A DNA stretch of 64,000 nucleotides from Neobacillus niacini NBRC 15566 (GCF_001591505.1 NZ_BCVA01000003.1:62001-126000), one strand, 5' to 3'; positions 1-8,769 are shown, counted from the first letter of the stretch. Notes: a model not told the origin generated them from the letters alone. Program-made: numbers and translations.

Positions 1-1
1 G

Positions 2-166
2 CTTAAAATGCAATCTAATCAACAAGCTAAAAAGAAGATAGGTTCTATTATGAAGCCAGATTTTGCTGGAACTGACGCACAAAAGGTAAAACAAGAAATT
101 CAAAAAGATGTCAGCCAAGGACAAGGTGCAATGACATCCCGAGAGGCAGGGGCTATGCAAGATTAA
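2..166 (+). CDS. C-terminal part of a small Gln/Lys-rich protein, possibly SASP-like
   Basis: The reading frame is open from the window edge and ends in TAA at 164-166. A Met codon lies at position 8, but no ribosome binding site is visible, so the true start may lie outside the window. The visible peptide is hydrophilic, rich in Gln, Lys and Ala (for example TDAQKVKQEIQ and SQGQGAMTS), and has no Cys or Trp. That composition is reminiscent of gamma-type small acid-soluble spore proteins, which would fit a spore former, but there is no diagnostic motif. The gene is followed at once by an intrinsic terminator, so it is a real transcript end. The family assignment is only a suggestion. Confidence 0.4.
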   Translation, partial: LKMQSNQQAKKKIGSIMKPDFAGTDAQKVKQEIQKDVSQGQGAMTSREAGAMQD

Positions 167-191
167 AAAACCACAATTAGTGGTTTTTTTT
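165..191 (+). terminator. Intrinsic terminator
   Basis: A-rich stem ending ACCAC, loop AATTA, return arm GTGGT followed by eight T. It overlaps the stop codon of the preceding small gene. Confidence 0.85.
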
Positions 192-288
192 GTGACTTTT
201 AAACATCTCTTTATGGAGGACAAATCTAAGAGACCCGTTGTGAGATTTGTCCTAAAGATCCTATATGACGGAAAAATTCTTTTGCTAG

Positions 289-1710
289 TTAAATAATTAA
301 GGCAGCTGCTAGATAGAAAATGATTGAAATGAATCCGCCTATGATAGAAACTTTCAATTTATATCTTGCATACTCAACAATTGGCAGATCCATAATGGAA
401 GCGGTTGTAATGGTAGTATCTCCTAGAGGTGAGGCGAGTGCCCCAAAGGCTCCACTAGCAAACACAGCACCTACAGTTAACGGGATAGAGGCACCGGTTG
501 AAACTGCCAAACTAACACCCAATGGCATAAATAATCCCCATGTTCCCCAAGAGGATCCAATAAAGTAGCCCACTACTGAACCAAGCAGGAAAATCGTAGC
601 TGGAGTTAGCCAAGCTGGTAAAAATGCACCCAAGGTTGAACTAATAAAATTAGAAAAACCTAAGTCCTCGGCTGAAAGGGTTAATGACCAAATCAGAACG
701 AGCAGACTAATAGCTTCCATCATCTGATTTCCGCCATCATAAAAATGGTACAAAAGCTCACTAAGATGTTGCCGTCGTATTATATAAAAAATGAAGGACA
801 GGATCAGTGTGATAAACACGGCTAATAGCATGACAAAGGTGGCATCCGCGATAGAAAAAGCATCGAATACTGTTTTTGCTCCTTTATTCCTTCCATCCTG
901 CCACAACAAAAAAAGTGATAACCCTAATAGTAAAAAAACAGGAACAATCAGGTTCCAAGGCTGGGCTTTTACCATTGACAATTCTTTCTTAATGCCAATG
1001 CGGTGAAATGCATGCTCTTCCTCTTCCAACTGCTCTTGAACACCTTTTACATTCGAATCCTTCTTGCTATGATTCCAAAAGGTTTGTATCAATCCGATAA
1101 TGAGCGTGGTAATTGCAAAAAAGTTAAACAGAATACTTAGTAAGAAAACTTCATAGGGAGACATACCAAAATTCAAATCCCGTATACTTCCTTCTACCAA
1201 AGAAACCATGAAACCAACAAATGCGGTTGCGACTGGTAAGAGGACTATTACTGATTCTGTTGAAATGTCCATCGTCAGTCCGACTTTTTGCTTCGACACC
1301 TTCATTTTTTTCGCAAGGGATTTGACGACAGGACCAATCATCATGATTCGGAACATCGGCATCATAAAGGTAAAAGGAAGGGTAAGCCAGATTAATCCTA
1401 GCAGTCCGCGTTCATTCTTTATCTTTGTCCCCACCCATTCTGAAAATCCTTTAATCCCTCCAGAAATGTTCATCATTCCAACCAGACCGCCAAACAAGTA
1501 GAGAAACCCAATAATTTTAATATTGGTCTTATCAGATAGGGTTGTGACCATATAGGAAACACTTTGAATCGTTCCATCTAACAAATCTGAGGTAAAAATC
1601 AAAGAACCAATTACTAGTCCAACTACTAGACCTGGTAGGATATTTTTTAGCCAGATGGACATGGCAATAACAATGATAAATGGTAAAAGAGAAAGCCATG
1701 TATGTTCCAA
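289..1710 (-). CDS. Na+/H+ antiporter, NhaC family
   Basis: Polytopic membrane protein with about 11-12 hydrophobic segments, of NhaC family type, expected to exchange Na+ (or an organic cation or acid) for protons at the plasma membrane. The signature GSSWGTWG followed by a second Gly/Ser/Thr-rich segment (ASPLGDTTITTAS) lies in the C-terminal third. I chose TTG at 1710 because AAGGAGGAAG (about 1715-1725) sits 8 nt before it. The frame stays open to an ATG at 1746, which has only a weak site and would add 12 polar residues. The gene is divergent from a MarR gene at 1905, with a palindrome between them, so it is a likely target of that regulator. The substrate is not readable from sequence. 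Confidence 0.8.
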   Translation of the reverse strand: MEHTWLSLLPFIIVIAMSIWLKNILPGLVVGLVIGSLIFTSDLLDGTIQSVSYMVTTLSDKTNIKIIGFLYLFGGLVGMMNISGGIKGFSEWVGTKIKNERGLLGLIWLTLPFTFMMPMFRIMMIGPVVKSLAKKMKVSKQKVGLTMDISTESVIVLLPVATAFVGFMVSLVEGSIRDLNFGMSPYEVFLLSILFNFFAITTLIIGLIQTFWNHSKKDSNVKGVQEQLEEEEHAFHRIGIKKELSMVKAQPWNLIVPVFLLLGLSLFLLWQDGRNKGAKTVFDAFSIADATFVMLLAVFITLILSFIFYIIRRQHLSELLYHFYDGGNQMMEAISLLVLIWSLTLSAEDLGFSNFISSTLGAFLPAWLTPATIFLLGSVVGYFIGSSWGTWGLFMPLGVSLAVSTGASIPLTVGAVFASGAFGALASPLGDTTITTASIMDLPIVEYARYKLKVSIIGGFISIIFYLAAALII

Positions 1711-1845
1711 AACTTCTTCCTCCTTCTTGAGATTGTTATTCTGCATATTCAGTTAGTATTTCCATAAACTAGCTGATAATTTTCTTTAAATAGGGAGATA
1801 TTTTAAAAAATATGGATTCCCAATATATTTGATAAAGAAAATAGG

Positions 1846-1870
1846 ATGATTTATAATATATATAAATCAT
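1846..1870. promoter_or_regulatory. Palindromic candidate MarR operator
   Basis: Perfect dyad with 9-bp arms ATGATTTAT and ATAAATCAT around a 7-bp AT centre. It lies between the divergent antiporter gene and the MarR gene, about 35 bp before the MarR start. Size and place fit an autoregulatory MarR site; binding is inferred. Confidence 0.5.
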
Positions 1871-1904
1871 ATATAATATGCATTATTGTTAATTGGAGGT
1901 AATC

Positions 1905-2342
1905 ATGGATGTTATTGATTTTAAAAATATCCTTTGGAGCTATACTAGGCAAATAAATGAAAGGACAAGTAATTTAATTATTTCTCTATGTGACCATCAT
2001 GGAATTACCACGCTGCAAGGGAGAATTCTTTTAGAAATAGATCAGAATGGTTGGCACACAATTGGCACCTTAGCCAGCCGGCTGCATATTGCCGGAACCA
2101 ATATTTCAACCATGTGTAAAAAGCTAGAAGGTAAAGGACTTATTTTGCGTGTAAGAGATGAAGGCGATGAAAGAGTAGTCAAGGTAGCTTTATCAGATAA
2201 GGGAAAAAGAGTGGTAGAGGAAATAAATCTAGAATTAATTGAGAAAATTTCAAAAGCCATTCAAGGGGAAACAGTCCAATCATTGCACGAAATCATAAAC
2301 GGTCTAAAACATTTAAATCAATTGCTTGAAAAAATGGATTGA
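1905..2342 (+). CDS. MarR family transcriptional regulator
   Basis: A 145-residue protein with the MarR winged-helix plan: N-terminal dimerisation helix, recognition helix region around residues 50-80 (TLASRLHIAGTNISTMCKKLE), wing with DEGDERVVKVALSDKG, and a C-terminal dimerisation helix. The start is ATG 1905, preceded by TTGGAGGT; an in-frame TTG at 1893 lies inside that ribosome binding site and is unlikely. It probably represses itself and the divergent NhaC-type transporter through the dyad at 1846-1870. The inducer is unknown. Confidence 0.85.
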   Translation: MDVIDFKNILWSYTRQINERTSNLIISLCDHHGITTLQGRILLEIDQNGWHTIGTLASRLHIAGTNISTMCKKLEGKGLILRVRDEGDERVVKVALSDKGKRVVEEINLELIEKISKAIQGETVQSLHEIINGLKHLNQLLEKMD

Positions 2343-2413
2343 GCAAAGTGACTAATTGTTTAGGAAGATAAGCATAATGAACGTAGACTTAAAACTAAAA
2401 GGAGAAATGCATA

Positions 2414-3175
2414 ATGTGGGAAGGGATTGTATCAACCTATGCGTCGATGTTAGATTGGCATATGTGGGCGGAGGTGTTAACCTCACCAAAAGCTTGGGGA
2501 TTAATACTTTCTTTAGCCGTCCTTGAATGTATCTTATCGGCGGATAATGCGTTAGTATTGTCTGCTTTTGTAAAGCCATTACCAAAAGAGCAGCAAAAAA
2601 AAGCTTTAGTATACGGACTTTGGGGAGCATATTTATTTCGATTTATTTTCATTGGATTAGGAACATTTTTAATTAAACTTTGGTGGATTAAATTAATCGG
2701 TGCCCTCTACTTGTTGTGGCTTGCAGTCAAATTCTTTAAGGACAAGCTGCTTCACAAGGGTGCAGGAGAAGAGGAAGGGCAAGTACAACCAAAAGGGTGG
2801 CTGGTAAAAACATTTGGTTTCTTCTGGGCAACTGTAATAAGTGTTGAGCTTATGGATCTAGCCTTCTCGGTAGACAGTATCTTGACAGCACTCGCGGTAT
2901 CCGAAGAAGTTTGGGTCATCTTACTTGGCGGAATGATTGGGATACTTTTAATGCGGGGTGTAGCAACATTCTTCATTGCTTTAATGGATAGGGTACCTGA
3001 GCTCGAAACAACGGCTTATATTTTAATTAGTTTTATTGCGATTAAGATGGGGTTAACACTGGTGGATATTCATATTGCGAACGAGATTTTTATCGGTTTC
3101 TTGGTTTTATCATTCATTGTGACATTCATTATCCATTATATTCGCAAATCCAGAGCAGAAAAGTACTCTCATTAA
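2414..3175 (+). CDS. TerC family membrane protein (YkoY-like), probable Mn2+ exporter
   Basis: A 253-residue integral membrane protein with about seven helices. Two conserved acidic membrane motifs are present: ECILSADNALV (residues 38-48) and a second one with MDLAFSVDSI, which together are typical of TerC/YkoY proteins. In B. subtilis the TerC proteins YkoY and YceF are implicated in manganese export and metalation of secreted enzymes. The start ATG has AAAGGAGAA upstream. Only about 70 nt separate it from the MarR stop, and I see no yybP-ykoY manganese riboswitch there, unlike B. subtilis ykoY, so transcription may continue from the MarR gene. Confidence 0.85.
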   Translation: MWEGIVSTYASMLDWHMWAEVLTSPKAWGLILSLAVLECILSADNALVLSAFVKPLPKEQQKKALVYGLWGAYLFRFIFIGLGTFLIKLWWIKLIGALYLLWLAVKFFKDKLLHKGAGEEEGQVQPKGWLVKTFGFFWATVISVELMDLAFSVDSILTALAVSEEVWVILLGGMIGILLMRGVATFFIALMDRVPELETTAYILISFIAIKMGLTLVDIHIANEIFIGFLVLSFIVTFIIHYIRKSRAEKYSH

Positions 3176-3210
3176 GAATGAAGTTATCAACCATTTTTGC
3201 AACTCAATAG

Positions 3211-3238
3211 GAACGGCTGCCATGGTGGCAGCTCGTTC
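3211..3238. terminator. Bidirectional hairpin between convergent genes
   Basis: Arms GAACGGCTGCCA and TGGCAGCTCGTTC with a TGG-type loop and one mismatch. It lies between the plus-strand terC and the minus-strand small gene ending at 3268. Flanking T or A tracts are weak, so its strength is uncertain. Confidence 0.6.
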
Positions 3239-3267
3239 TTACCCGTTGTCACATGGAAATTACCTTT

Positions 3268-3384
3268 TTAGTAGAATCTACGTCTTCTTCTTCTTTTTAT
3301 ATCAAATACAAATAGAAAAGGAAAAAACAGTCTTCTTCTAAATCGATTTCTTCGATTAATTCCGAAGTTTGGCAAATTATTCAT
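3268..3384 (-). CDS. Very small arginine-rich protein, probably sporulation-associated
   Basis: A 38-residue ORF. ATG at 3384 is preceded within a few bases by AAAGGAGA, and the stop is TAA at 3268. The peptide begins MNNLPNFGINRRNRFRRR, has a short hydrophobic/Phe-rich centre (LFFPFLFVF), and ends in a run of six Arg, then FY. It starts 47 nt after the stop of a YjcZ-type gene on the same strand, so the two are probably cotranscribed and end at the hairpin at 3211. I do not recognise the family. The strongly basic ends and the YjcZ neighbour suggest a spore or DNA/membrane-associated peptide, but that is inference. Confidence 0.65.
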   Translation of the reverse strand: MNNLPNFGINRRNRFRRRLFFPFLFVFDIKRRRRRRFY

Positions 3385-3431
3385 TCTCCTTTCTTATAAT
3401 GAACTTAACATGTCAATTTGTTCCGTCCAAT

Positions 3432-3560
3432 TTAGTAACTCATAAAAGAAGCTCCAACAATGATAAGGAGAATAAACAATACAACGATCAGTACAAAGCT
3501 ACTGCCGTTATAGCTACCACCATAGCCATAACCGCCGCCACAGCCGAATCCAAAGCCCAT
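3432..3560 (-). CDS. YjcZ family sporulation peptide
   Basis: A 42-residue protein: a Gly/Tyr/Cys-rich N-terminal half (starting MGFGFGCGGGYGYGG) followed by one hydrophobic helix (FVLIVVLFILLIIVGASF) and a short polar end. This is the standard pattern of YjcZ/CotW-like small sporulation proteins of Bacillaceae. ATG at 3560 has AAAGGTGGTGAAA upstream. The single transmembrane segment suggests a forespore or mother-cell membrane or coat location. It is followed on the same strand by the arginine-rich peptide gene at 3384. Confidence 0.85.
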   Translation of the reverse strand: MGFGFGCGGGYGYGGSYNGSSFVLIVVLFILLIIVGASFMSY

Positions 3561-3733
3561 ATTTTCACCACCTTTTGTAAAAATCCGTAAATAAAACTAT
3601 TCCTTTTATATATATTTCGTGAGACAAGAATCGATTGGACATTTACCATAGTGTTAAGACAAAATCAACGACTCGATTATAATGTCTAAAAAATGGAAAG
3701 AAACTCAACTGAGGTTATTTTTATAGACTATTT

Positions 3734-3756
3734 TTTTTGTACAAACATCCACACTC
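3734..3756. repeat. Dispersed 23-bp element, copy 1
   Basis: Identical over 23 bp to 32081-32103 (core GTACAAACATCCACACTC), and a TACAG follows 3-4 bp later in both. Read on the minus strand it encodes ECGCLYK, with K codons following; in this copy no start codon is visible. See the second copy for the possible peptide. Confidence 0.7.
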
Positions 3757-3797
3757 TGGTACAGTACAAAACCAAACAGTATGTATAAAAACAAGAA

Positions 3798-3830
3798 AAC
3801 TCGCTACAATTATGCAGCGAGTTCTTTTTA
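3798..3830. terminator. Intrinsic terminator hairpin
   Basis: Arms AACTCGCT and AGCGAGTT around a 10-nt loop, then CTTTTTAT on the plus strand. It stands alone between the YjcZ region and the VWA lipoprotein gene, so it may serve the minus-strand VWA gene or an unannotated short transcript. Confidence 0.6.
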
Positions 3831-3974
3831 TATGACAATACCCAATCCAAAACAGGTATCACTTCGACTTGAATTTTTAGAAAAGCCTAGCTAAACGGAA
3901 CACATAAATAATTTTTGATAAAGCTTTTTTCGTTGATTTTAACACTAAAATATTATTCTACTATCCATTAATGC

Positions 3975-5387
3975 CTACCAAATATCTCCACGCTCTTTTT
4001 TCAATGCCTTCATCTTTTCAACCCATTCATCGACTCGCTGCCGAATTTCCTTGCTTTTTGCATCTGCTTTTTCTCGATTTTCTTTTGCCATTGCGATATA
4101 GACTTCTTTGATAGCTTCGCTTCGTTCCATCGCCCAATCTTTTAGTTCCGTTTGCTCGTCATCTGTAATCCATTTATTTTCACCCATTATGGTAATCGCA
4201 TCTCTTAAACGGTGGGATTCTCGTCTGCTAATGGTCAATAGCTGTAATGGATATTGTTCTCCAATTTTGTACTCATCACCTATTTCCCAACCATCAGGTG
4301 CCATGGTAAAGGCCCAGGCAAGATCAAGTGTGGAGGGAAGCCATTCATATTGAATGGTATTTTTTAATTCTTCCGAACTGTCGGCTTTAAAGTACTCGCC
4401 GTTTCCTGCTTCGGCAACAGCCTTTAACTGACTTTCTGTATCCCCATCGACATCAAAGCCGATGATGTTGACGGTATTGTTACTGTTCTTTGCAGCCAAG
4501 TCTCTACTTGCCTGAATGGGGTCACCGCCGCAGGTTTCAGCTCCGTCACTGACAATATAAATGGTCGTTCCCTCTAGATAATTACTACTCATTTTTGCCG
4601 CTTTTTGAATAGCTCCTGCGAGTGGTGTCCATCCTTTACTTTCAAATGAGTCAACTGCCGTCTGGAAAGCTTGTTTCGAGTACTTACCCATTGGATAGAT
4701 TTCCTCAATCGCCGAGCACGATTCGAACATATCTTTATCGTTTTCCGAACCCTTATGGCCATAAACGACGAGAGAAACCTCACTTGATTGTCCGATAGTT
4801 TGCGCAAAGCTTTTTACAGCCTGCTTTGCTATGTCCATTTTTTCTCTGCCATCTGCCTGTAGCAGCATGCTGGAGCTGGCGTCGAGTAAAATGATCGCCT
4901 TTTTTGCAGCTTTTTCTTCCTCGTCACCCCCAGACCTTGTCGGATCTGGCAGAAAGGGTTCATCAAACTGAGGTTGATAGGCCATGCTTTTTTCAAGGAT
5001 ATGCTTATAGTGAGGGCTGGCAAGAAGAGCCAGCAATCCTTTTTTGATTGTTTCTAAATCACGCGAGTCTTTTGTCAATTGTTCCAACTGGGATGGTAAT
5101 TGATTTTTAATTTCAGGGTCCATTTCTGGGATGCTATTGCCAATATCCTTGATATCTTCTTCATATGAGAAATCTGTCATTAAAGTCCCTGGTGGAAGAC
5201 TCATCAAACTAACCTCAGAAACTTTTAAATTTATTTTTTCTATTTCAACTAAACTATTTTCCTGCTTTTCTTCCTGTTCCATGTTTTGCTTCACTGCAGG
5301 TTTGGTTGCGGAATTTTCTTTTTCATTATTGCATGCCGACAGGACAAACGAAATGAGCAGCAATAATAAAAAGCTATGTCGTTTCAC
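3975..5387 (-). CDS. Lipoprotein with von Willebrand factor A domain
   Basis: A 470-residue secreted lipoprotein. The signal peptide ends in the lipobox LSAC, so Cys19 would be lipidated and the protein anchored outside the membrane. A Glu/Lys-rich linker leads to a VWA domain from about residue 160, with an intact metal-ion site: DASSS at 169-173, a Thr in GWTPLAGA, and SDGAETCGGD. The last 130 residues are charged and helical. B. subtilis YwmC/YwmD are comparable VWA exoproteins. The start is GTG at 5387 with TAGGAGGATAC upstream. Neighbours give no pathway; adhesion or envelope-complex assembly is inferred from the domain only. Confidence 0.8.
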   Translation of the reverse strand: MKRHSFLLLLLISFVLSACNNEKENSATKPAVKQNMEQEEKQENSLVEIEKINLKVSEVSLMSLPPGTLMTDFSYEEDIKDIGNSIPEMDPEIKNQLPSQLEQLTKDSRDLETIKKGLLALLASPHYKHILEKSMAYQPQFDEPFLPDPTRSGGDEEEKAAKKAIILLDASSSMLLQADGREKMDIAKQAVKSFAQTIGQSSEVSLVVYGHKGSENDKDMFESCSAIEEIYPMGKYSKQAFQTAVDSFESKGWTPLAGAIQKAAKMSSNYLEGTTIYIVSDGAETCGGDPIQASRDLAAKNSNNTVNIIGFDVDGDTESQLKAVAEAGNGEYFKADSSEELKNTIQYEWLPSTLDLAWAFTMAPDGWEIGDEYKIGEQYPLQLLTISRRESHRLRDAITIMGENKWITDDEQTELKDWAMERSEAIKEVYIAMAKENREKADAKSKEIRQRVDEWVEKMKALKKERGDIW

Positions 5388-5636
5388 GTGTATCCTCCTA
5401 TTGCTCTTACAAATTATGTATGTTGTTGATAAAAAAACATTCTTATAAAGTTTAACATGAAGATACTTCCTATTAATGAGTCATTCGTAATAGTAAATTA
5501 ATAGTATTAAAGACAGAATAATTGCAAAGGTTAATAATCCTGGCATAAGAAGAATAGTGTGATATAATTACATGTGTTTTTTAGAAGCGTGTTGATTAAC
5601 AACCATGATTAAACAGAAACTAGGTGAAAAAAAGAG

Positions 5637-6566
5637 ATGGAACATGAAAAAACAAAAGGTATTTATTTTACTGCGGGTGCGTATATATTTTGGGGAGTTT
5701 TACCTATCTACTGGAAATTTATAGATCAAGTTTCAGCCCTGGAAATTTTAGCTCATCGAGTCATTTGGTCTTTTATTTTTATTTTACTAATTGTTGGTCT
5801 TTTGAAGCGAAGACTATTAAAAAACTTTTTTCAGGTTCAAATGAAACAGAAAAAAACATGGTTTGGACTATTACTTGCTTCATTATTAATTAGTATTAAC
5901 TGGTTCGTTTATATATTTGCTGTCAATTCGAACCACATTGTGGAGGCTAGTTTAGGCTATTTTATTAATCCGCTAGTTGCCGTATTGTTAGGAGTATTTG
6001 TCTTAGGTGAAAAGATGAATAAGTGGCAGGCAATTTCATTTGTTGTGGCGGGAATGGGTGTAGTCTATATGACGGTGATGCTTGGGACTTTCCCATGGAT
6101 CGCGTTGATATTGGCCTTATCCTTTGGTTTTTATGGGCTGTCAAAGAAACTAATAAAAGTAGATTCCATATTAGGCTTACTTCTGGAAACATTGTTTATT
6201 GTACCGTTCGCTTTATTGTTTTTAGCATATTTGGGTGTAAATGGTCAGCATAGTTTCGCAACCGGGTCCCTGAGGAATGATTTATTTTTACTAGGATCAG
6301 GTATCGCTACAGCACTGCCGCTATTATGGTTTGGGATTGGGGCACAAAAGATTCCACTCTATCTCGTGGGCTTCTTACAATACATTGCTCCGACGATAAG
6401 TTTACTTCTTGGAGTTCTTATATACGGTGAATCCTTTACAAAGGACCATGCCATTACCTTTTCATTCATATGGATTGCTTTAGTAATTTTCAGTATTTCC
6501 AATATTCGTCAAGTGCTAAAGAAAAGACAAATGGTAACAGTAGCTGCAAAAGCAAAGAGCGCTTAG
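5637..6566 (+). CDS. rarD: RarD protein, EamA/DMT superfamily permease
   Basis: A 309-residue, ten-helix membrane protein. The N-terminal GIYFTAGAYIFWGVLPIYWKF and the region around AHRVIWS are characteristic of RarD, a drug/metabolite transporter family member of uncertain substrate (named from chloramphenicol-sensitive mutants). Two EamA repeats are visible, about residues 8-145 and 150-290. ATG at 5637 follows AGGTGAAAAAAAG; the frame is otherwise unambiguous. It is monocistronic, with a terminator at 6630. Confidence 0.88.
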   Translation: MEHEKTKGIYFTAGAYIFWGVLPIYWKFIDQVSALEILAHRVIWSFIFILLIVGLLKRRLLKNFFQVQMKQKKTWFGLLLASLLISINWFVYIFAVNSNHIVEASLGYFINPLVAVLLGVFVLGEKMNKWQAISFVVAGMGVVYMTVMLGTFPWIALILALSFGFYGLSKKLIKVDSILGLLLETLFIVPFALLFLAYLGVNGQHSFATGSLRNDLFLLGSGIATALPLLWFGIGAQKIPLYLVGFLQYIAPTISLLLGVLIYGESFTKDHAITFSFIWIALVIFSISNIRQVLKKRQMVTVAAKAKSA

Positions 6567-6629
6567 ATAAGGTGTACCAATAAACCTTCATTATGATTAT
6601 TAAATACAATACACGTTAATTGATAAAGA

Positions 6630-6656
6630 GTAGGGACATCTGTCCTTACTTTTTTT
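6630..6656 (+). terminator. Intrinsic terminator of rarD
   Basis: Arms GTAGGGACA and TGTCCTTAC, loop TC, then a run of T. Confidence 0.85.
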
Positions 6657-6753
6657 GCCTCTGGAGGTAAAGTTGATTAAATTGTTTAGAGTATTCTCAA
6701 AGTGTATACTTACAAAATGAACAACTATTGAGTGTCTGAGGGGGAAAACACAG

Positions 6754-7614
6754 GTGGAATTTAAACCAAAGGCCATTTTTTTAGATATGGATGGAACGAT
6801 ATTAAATCATCAAAATCAAGTAAGTATACATACAAAAGAGGTTATTGACCAACTGCGTAATCAAGGGTTTTATGTTTTTATTGCTACGGGCAGAGCGTTT
6901 GACGAAATAGAGGGAATTGTCCCGGCAGGTTTTCAAGTAGATGGAATCGTAACCTCTAATGGTATGGCTGGATATGTGGGCGATGAGGTGCTCTTTAAAC
7001 ATTCCCTTCCACTTCACCTAGTGGAGGAAGTAATTAAAAAAGCAAGGGACAACAAAGTCTATTACGAACTATTTCCGTATGGAAAGGACCGTATTACCTT
7101 AAAACAGGATCAAAGATATGTTGAAAATGAAATAACAGAGCCAAAGCCGGAAAGTGTCGGCATGAATGAGTGGCTTTCCCGTAAGAAAGCGATTAAAGAG
7201 GAAATTATGTGGGTAGACGACATTGTTGGAAATGAATTTTCTAAATTCTATTTCTTTGCTAGGTCAAAGGAACATATCAATCGCTGGAAAGAAGAACTAG
7301 AACAATTAAAGAGAGAAATAGACTTTACAACTTCGATTTCGTCCGATCATAATGTCGAGGTCATGGTAGCAAACGTGAACAAGGCAACAGGGATACAACA
7401 AATGTTAAAGCACTTTGAGTTGTCAGTGACTGAAACAATGGCAATAGGAGATAGTGATAACGACCTGCCAATGCTGCGACTCGTAAATTATTCGGTAGCC
7501 ATGAAAAATGCTCATGATCGCATTAAAGAAATCGTGGATGACGTTACAGAATTCACTTGTGATGAAGATGGGGTGTCTTATTACCTTAGGTCAAGATTTT
7601 TGTCTGAAAAATAG
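6754..7614 (+). CDS. Cof-type HAD family phosphatase
   Basis: A 286-residue cytosolic hydrolase of the HAD superfamily, Cof/IIB subgroup, expected to dephosphorylate sugar phosphates, FMN or related small phosphoesters with Mg2+. Motif I is DMDGT at residues 11-15, with the nucleophile and acid/base Asp pair. Motif II is the Thr in IATGRAF, and motif IV is GDSDNDLPML near residue 235. The cap domain lies between. GTG at 6754 follows TGAGGGGGAAAA. The next gene begins 45 nt downstream on the same strand and may be cotranscribed. Confidence 0.88.
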   Translation: MEFKPKAIFLDMDGTILNHQNQVSIHTKEVIDQLRNQGFYVFIATGRAFDEIEGIVPAGFQVDGIVTSNGMAGYVGDEVLFKHSLPLHLVEEVIKKARDNKVYYELFPYGKDRITLKQDQRYVENEITEPKPESVGMNEWLSRKKAIKEEIMWVDDIVGNEFSKFYFFARSKEHINRWKEELEQLKREIDFTTSISSDHNVEVMVANVNKATGIQQMLKHFELSVTETMAIGDSDNDLPMLRLVNYSVAMKNAHDRIKEIVDDVTEFTCDEDGVSYYLRSRFLSEK

Positions 7615-7659
7615 TCATGCTAATGGTGATAAACAATCTCAAATGCCGGAGGGAATCTA

Positions 7660-8652
7660 TTGAAATTAAGCGTTCTCGACCAATCAGTGATCAGCAAAGG
7701 GGATTCAGCAAGTACAGCCTTACAAAACACGGTAAAACTTGCTCAATTAACAGAAGAGCTGGGTTATACAAGATTCTGGGTGGCTGAACATCATAATACA
7801 AATGGATTGGTGGGTTCCTCACCAGAAATATTAATATCACATATCGCTTCGAACACCAGAAAAATTAGGGTGGGATCAGGCGGTGTACTGCTTCCTCAAT
7901 ATAGCCCATATAAAATCGCCGAGAATTTCAAGGTATTAGAAGCATTATTTCCAAACAGAATTGACGCAGGAATCGGACGTTCCCCCGGCGGTTCCCCCAG
8001 CACACGGATGGCGTTAACCGATGGGATACGAAAAAGCCTGAATGAATTCCCTAGGCAGGTTGAAGATTTACAGGGGTTTTTTCTAAATCAACTGCCTATT
8101 GAGCACGGTTTTCATGATGTTAAAGCCTATCCTGCCATAGAAAGTTTGCCGGAATTGTGGATTCTAGGAATTACGCATCGGGGGGCAAGGATGGCTGCGG
8201 AGCATGGGACTGCATTCACCTTTGGACATTTCATTACCCCAGATAATGGTGAACGGGCAATGGACTTTTATTACACTCATTTTCAGCCATCCCCTTTTCT
8301 ACAGAAACCTAAAACGAATGTATGTGTATTTGTGGTGTGTGCACAAACTCAGGAAGAGGCTGAAGAATTAGTGTTGAGCCAGGATTTATGGCTGCTTGGA
8401 GTGGAAAAGGGGATTGATACCAGGATACCATCCATCCATGAGGCAAAGAAAATCTCCTTAACAGCAGATGAACGAATGAAGCTTCAGAATAATAGAAGAC
8501 GAATGATTATTGGTACACCAAAAAAGGTAAAAACGGAACTTCTACGGTTGAGTCAAATATACCATACCGATGAATTCATGATCATTACAAATATCTTTAA
8601 CTTTCAGGACAAAATCCGTTCCTATACTTTATTAGCTGAAGAGTTTAAATGA
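7660..8652 (+). CDS. Luciferase-like (LLM) flavin-dependent oxidoreductase, MsnO8 type
   Basis: A 330-residue TIM-barrel protein of the bacterial luciferase-like monooxygenase family. Typical features are RFWVAEHHN near residue 40, VGSGGVLLPQYSPYKIAENFKVLEALFP, and IDAGIGRSPGG. The family uses reduced flavin (FMNH2 or F420) to oxidise or reduce small organic substrates; the reaction here is unknown. TTG start at 7660, with CCGGAGGGAATC upstream. The frame has no competing ATG nearby. A strong terminator follows. Confidence 0.85.
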   Translation: MKLSVLDQSVISKGDSASTALQNTVKLAQLTEELGYTRFWVAEHHNTNGLVGSSPEILISHIASNTRKIRVGSGGVLLPQYSPYKIAENFKVLEALFPNRIDAGIGRSPGGSPSTRMALTDGIRKSLNEFPRQVEDLQGFFLNQLPIEHGFHDVKAYPAIESLPELWILGITHRGARMAAEHGTAFTFGHFITPDNGERAMDFYYTHFQPSPFLQKPKTNVCVFVVCAQTQEEAEELVLSQDLWLLGVEKGIDTRIPSIHEAKKISLTADERMKLQNNRRRMIIGTPKKVKTELLRLSQIYHTDEFMIITNIFNFQDKIRSYTLLAEEFK

Positions 8653-8681
8653 ACGTTCACAAACATTATTGGAAAATAGAC

Positions 8682-8720
8682 AAGAGCAGGAACCTAACTT
8701 AGGTATCCTGCTCTTATTTG
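8682..8720. terminator. Intrinsic terminator
   Basis: Arms AAGAGCAGG and CCTGCTCTT with a second inner pairing (CCTAA/TTAGG), then ATTTGTTG. It ends the LLM gene and may also serve the convergent regulator gene. Confidence 0.8.
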
Positions 8721-8769
8721 TTGAGAAACAAAGATGTCTTTTTTCGTTTTGTCTTTCTTTCCTATAAAG

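Noticed and set aside
2343-2413. Manganese riboswitch (yybP-ykoY type) before the terC gene
   Set aside because: Only 71 nt are available and no conserved loop sequences or hairpins of that RNA are visible.
3369-3590. Plus-strand 73-codon ORF over the YjcZ region
   Set aside because: It is the antisense shadow of the YjcZ and arginine-rich genes on the minus strand, and has no ribosome binding site.
5131-5448. 105-codon plus-strand ORF
   Set aside because: Antisense to the N-terminal part of the VWA lipoprotein gene; no ribosome binding site and no family pattern.
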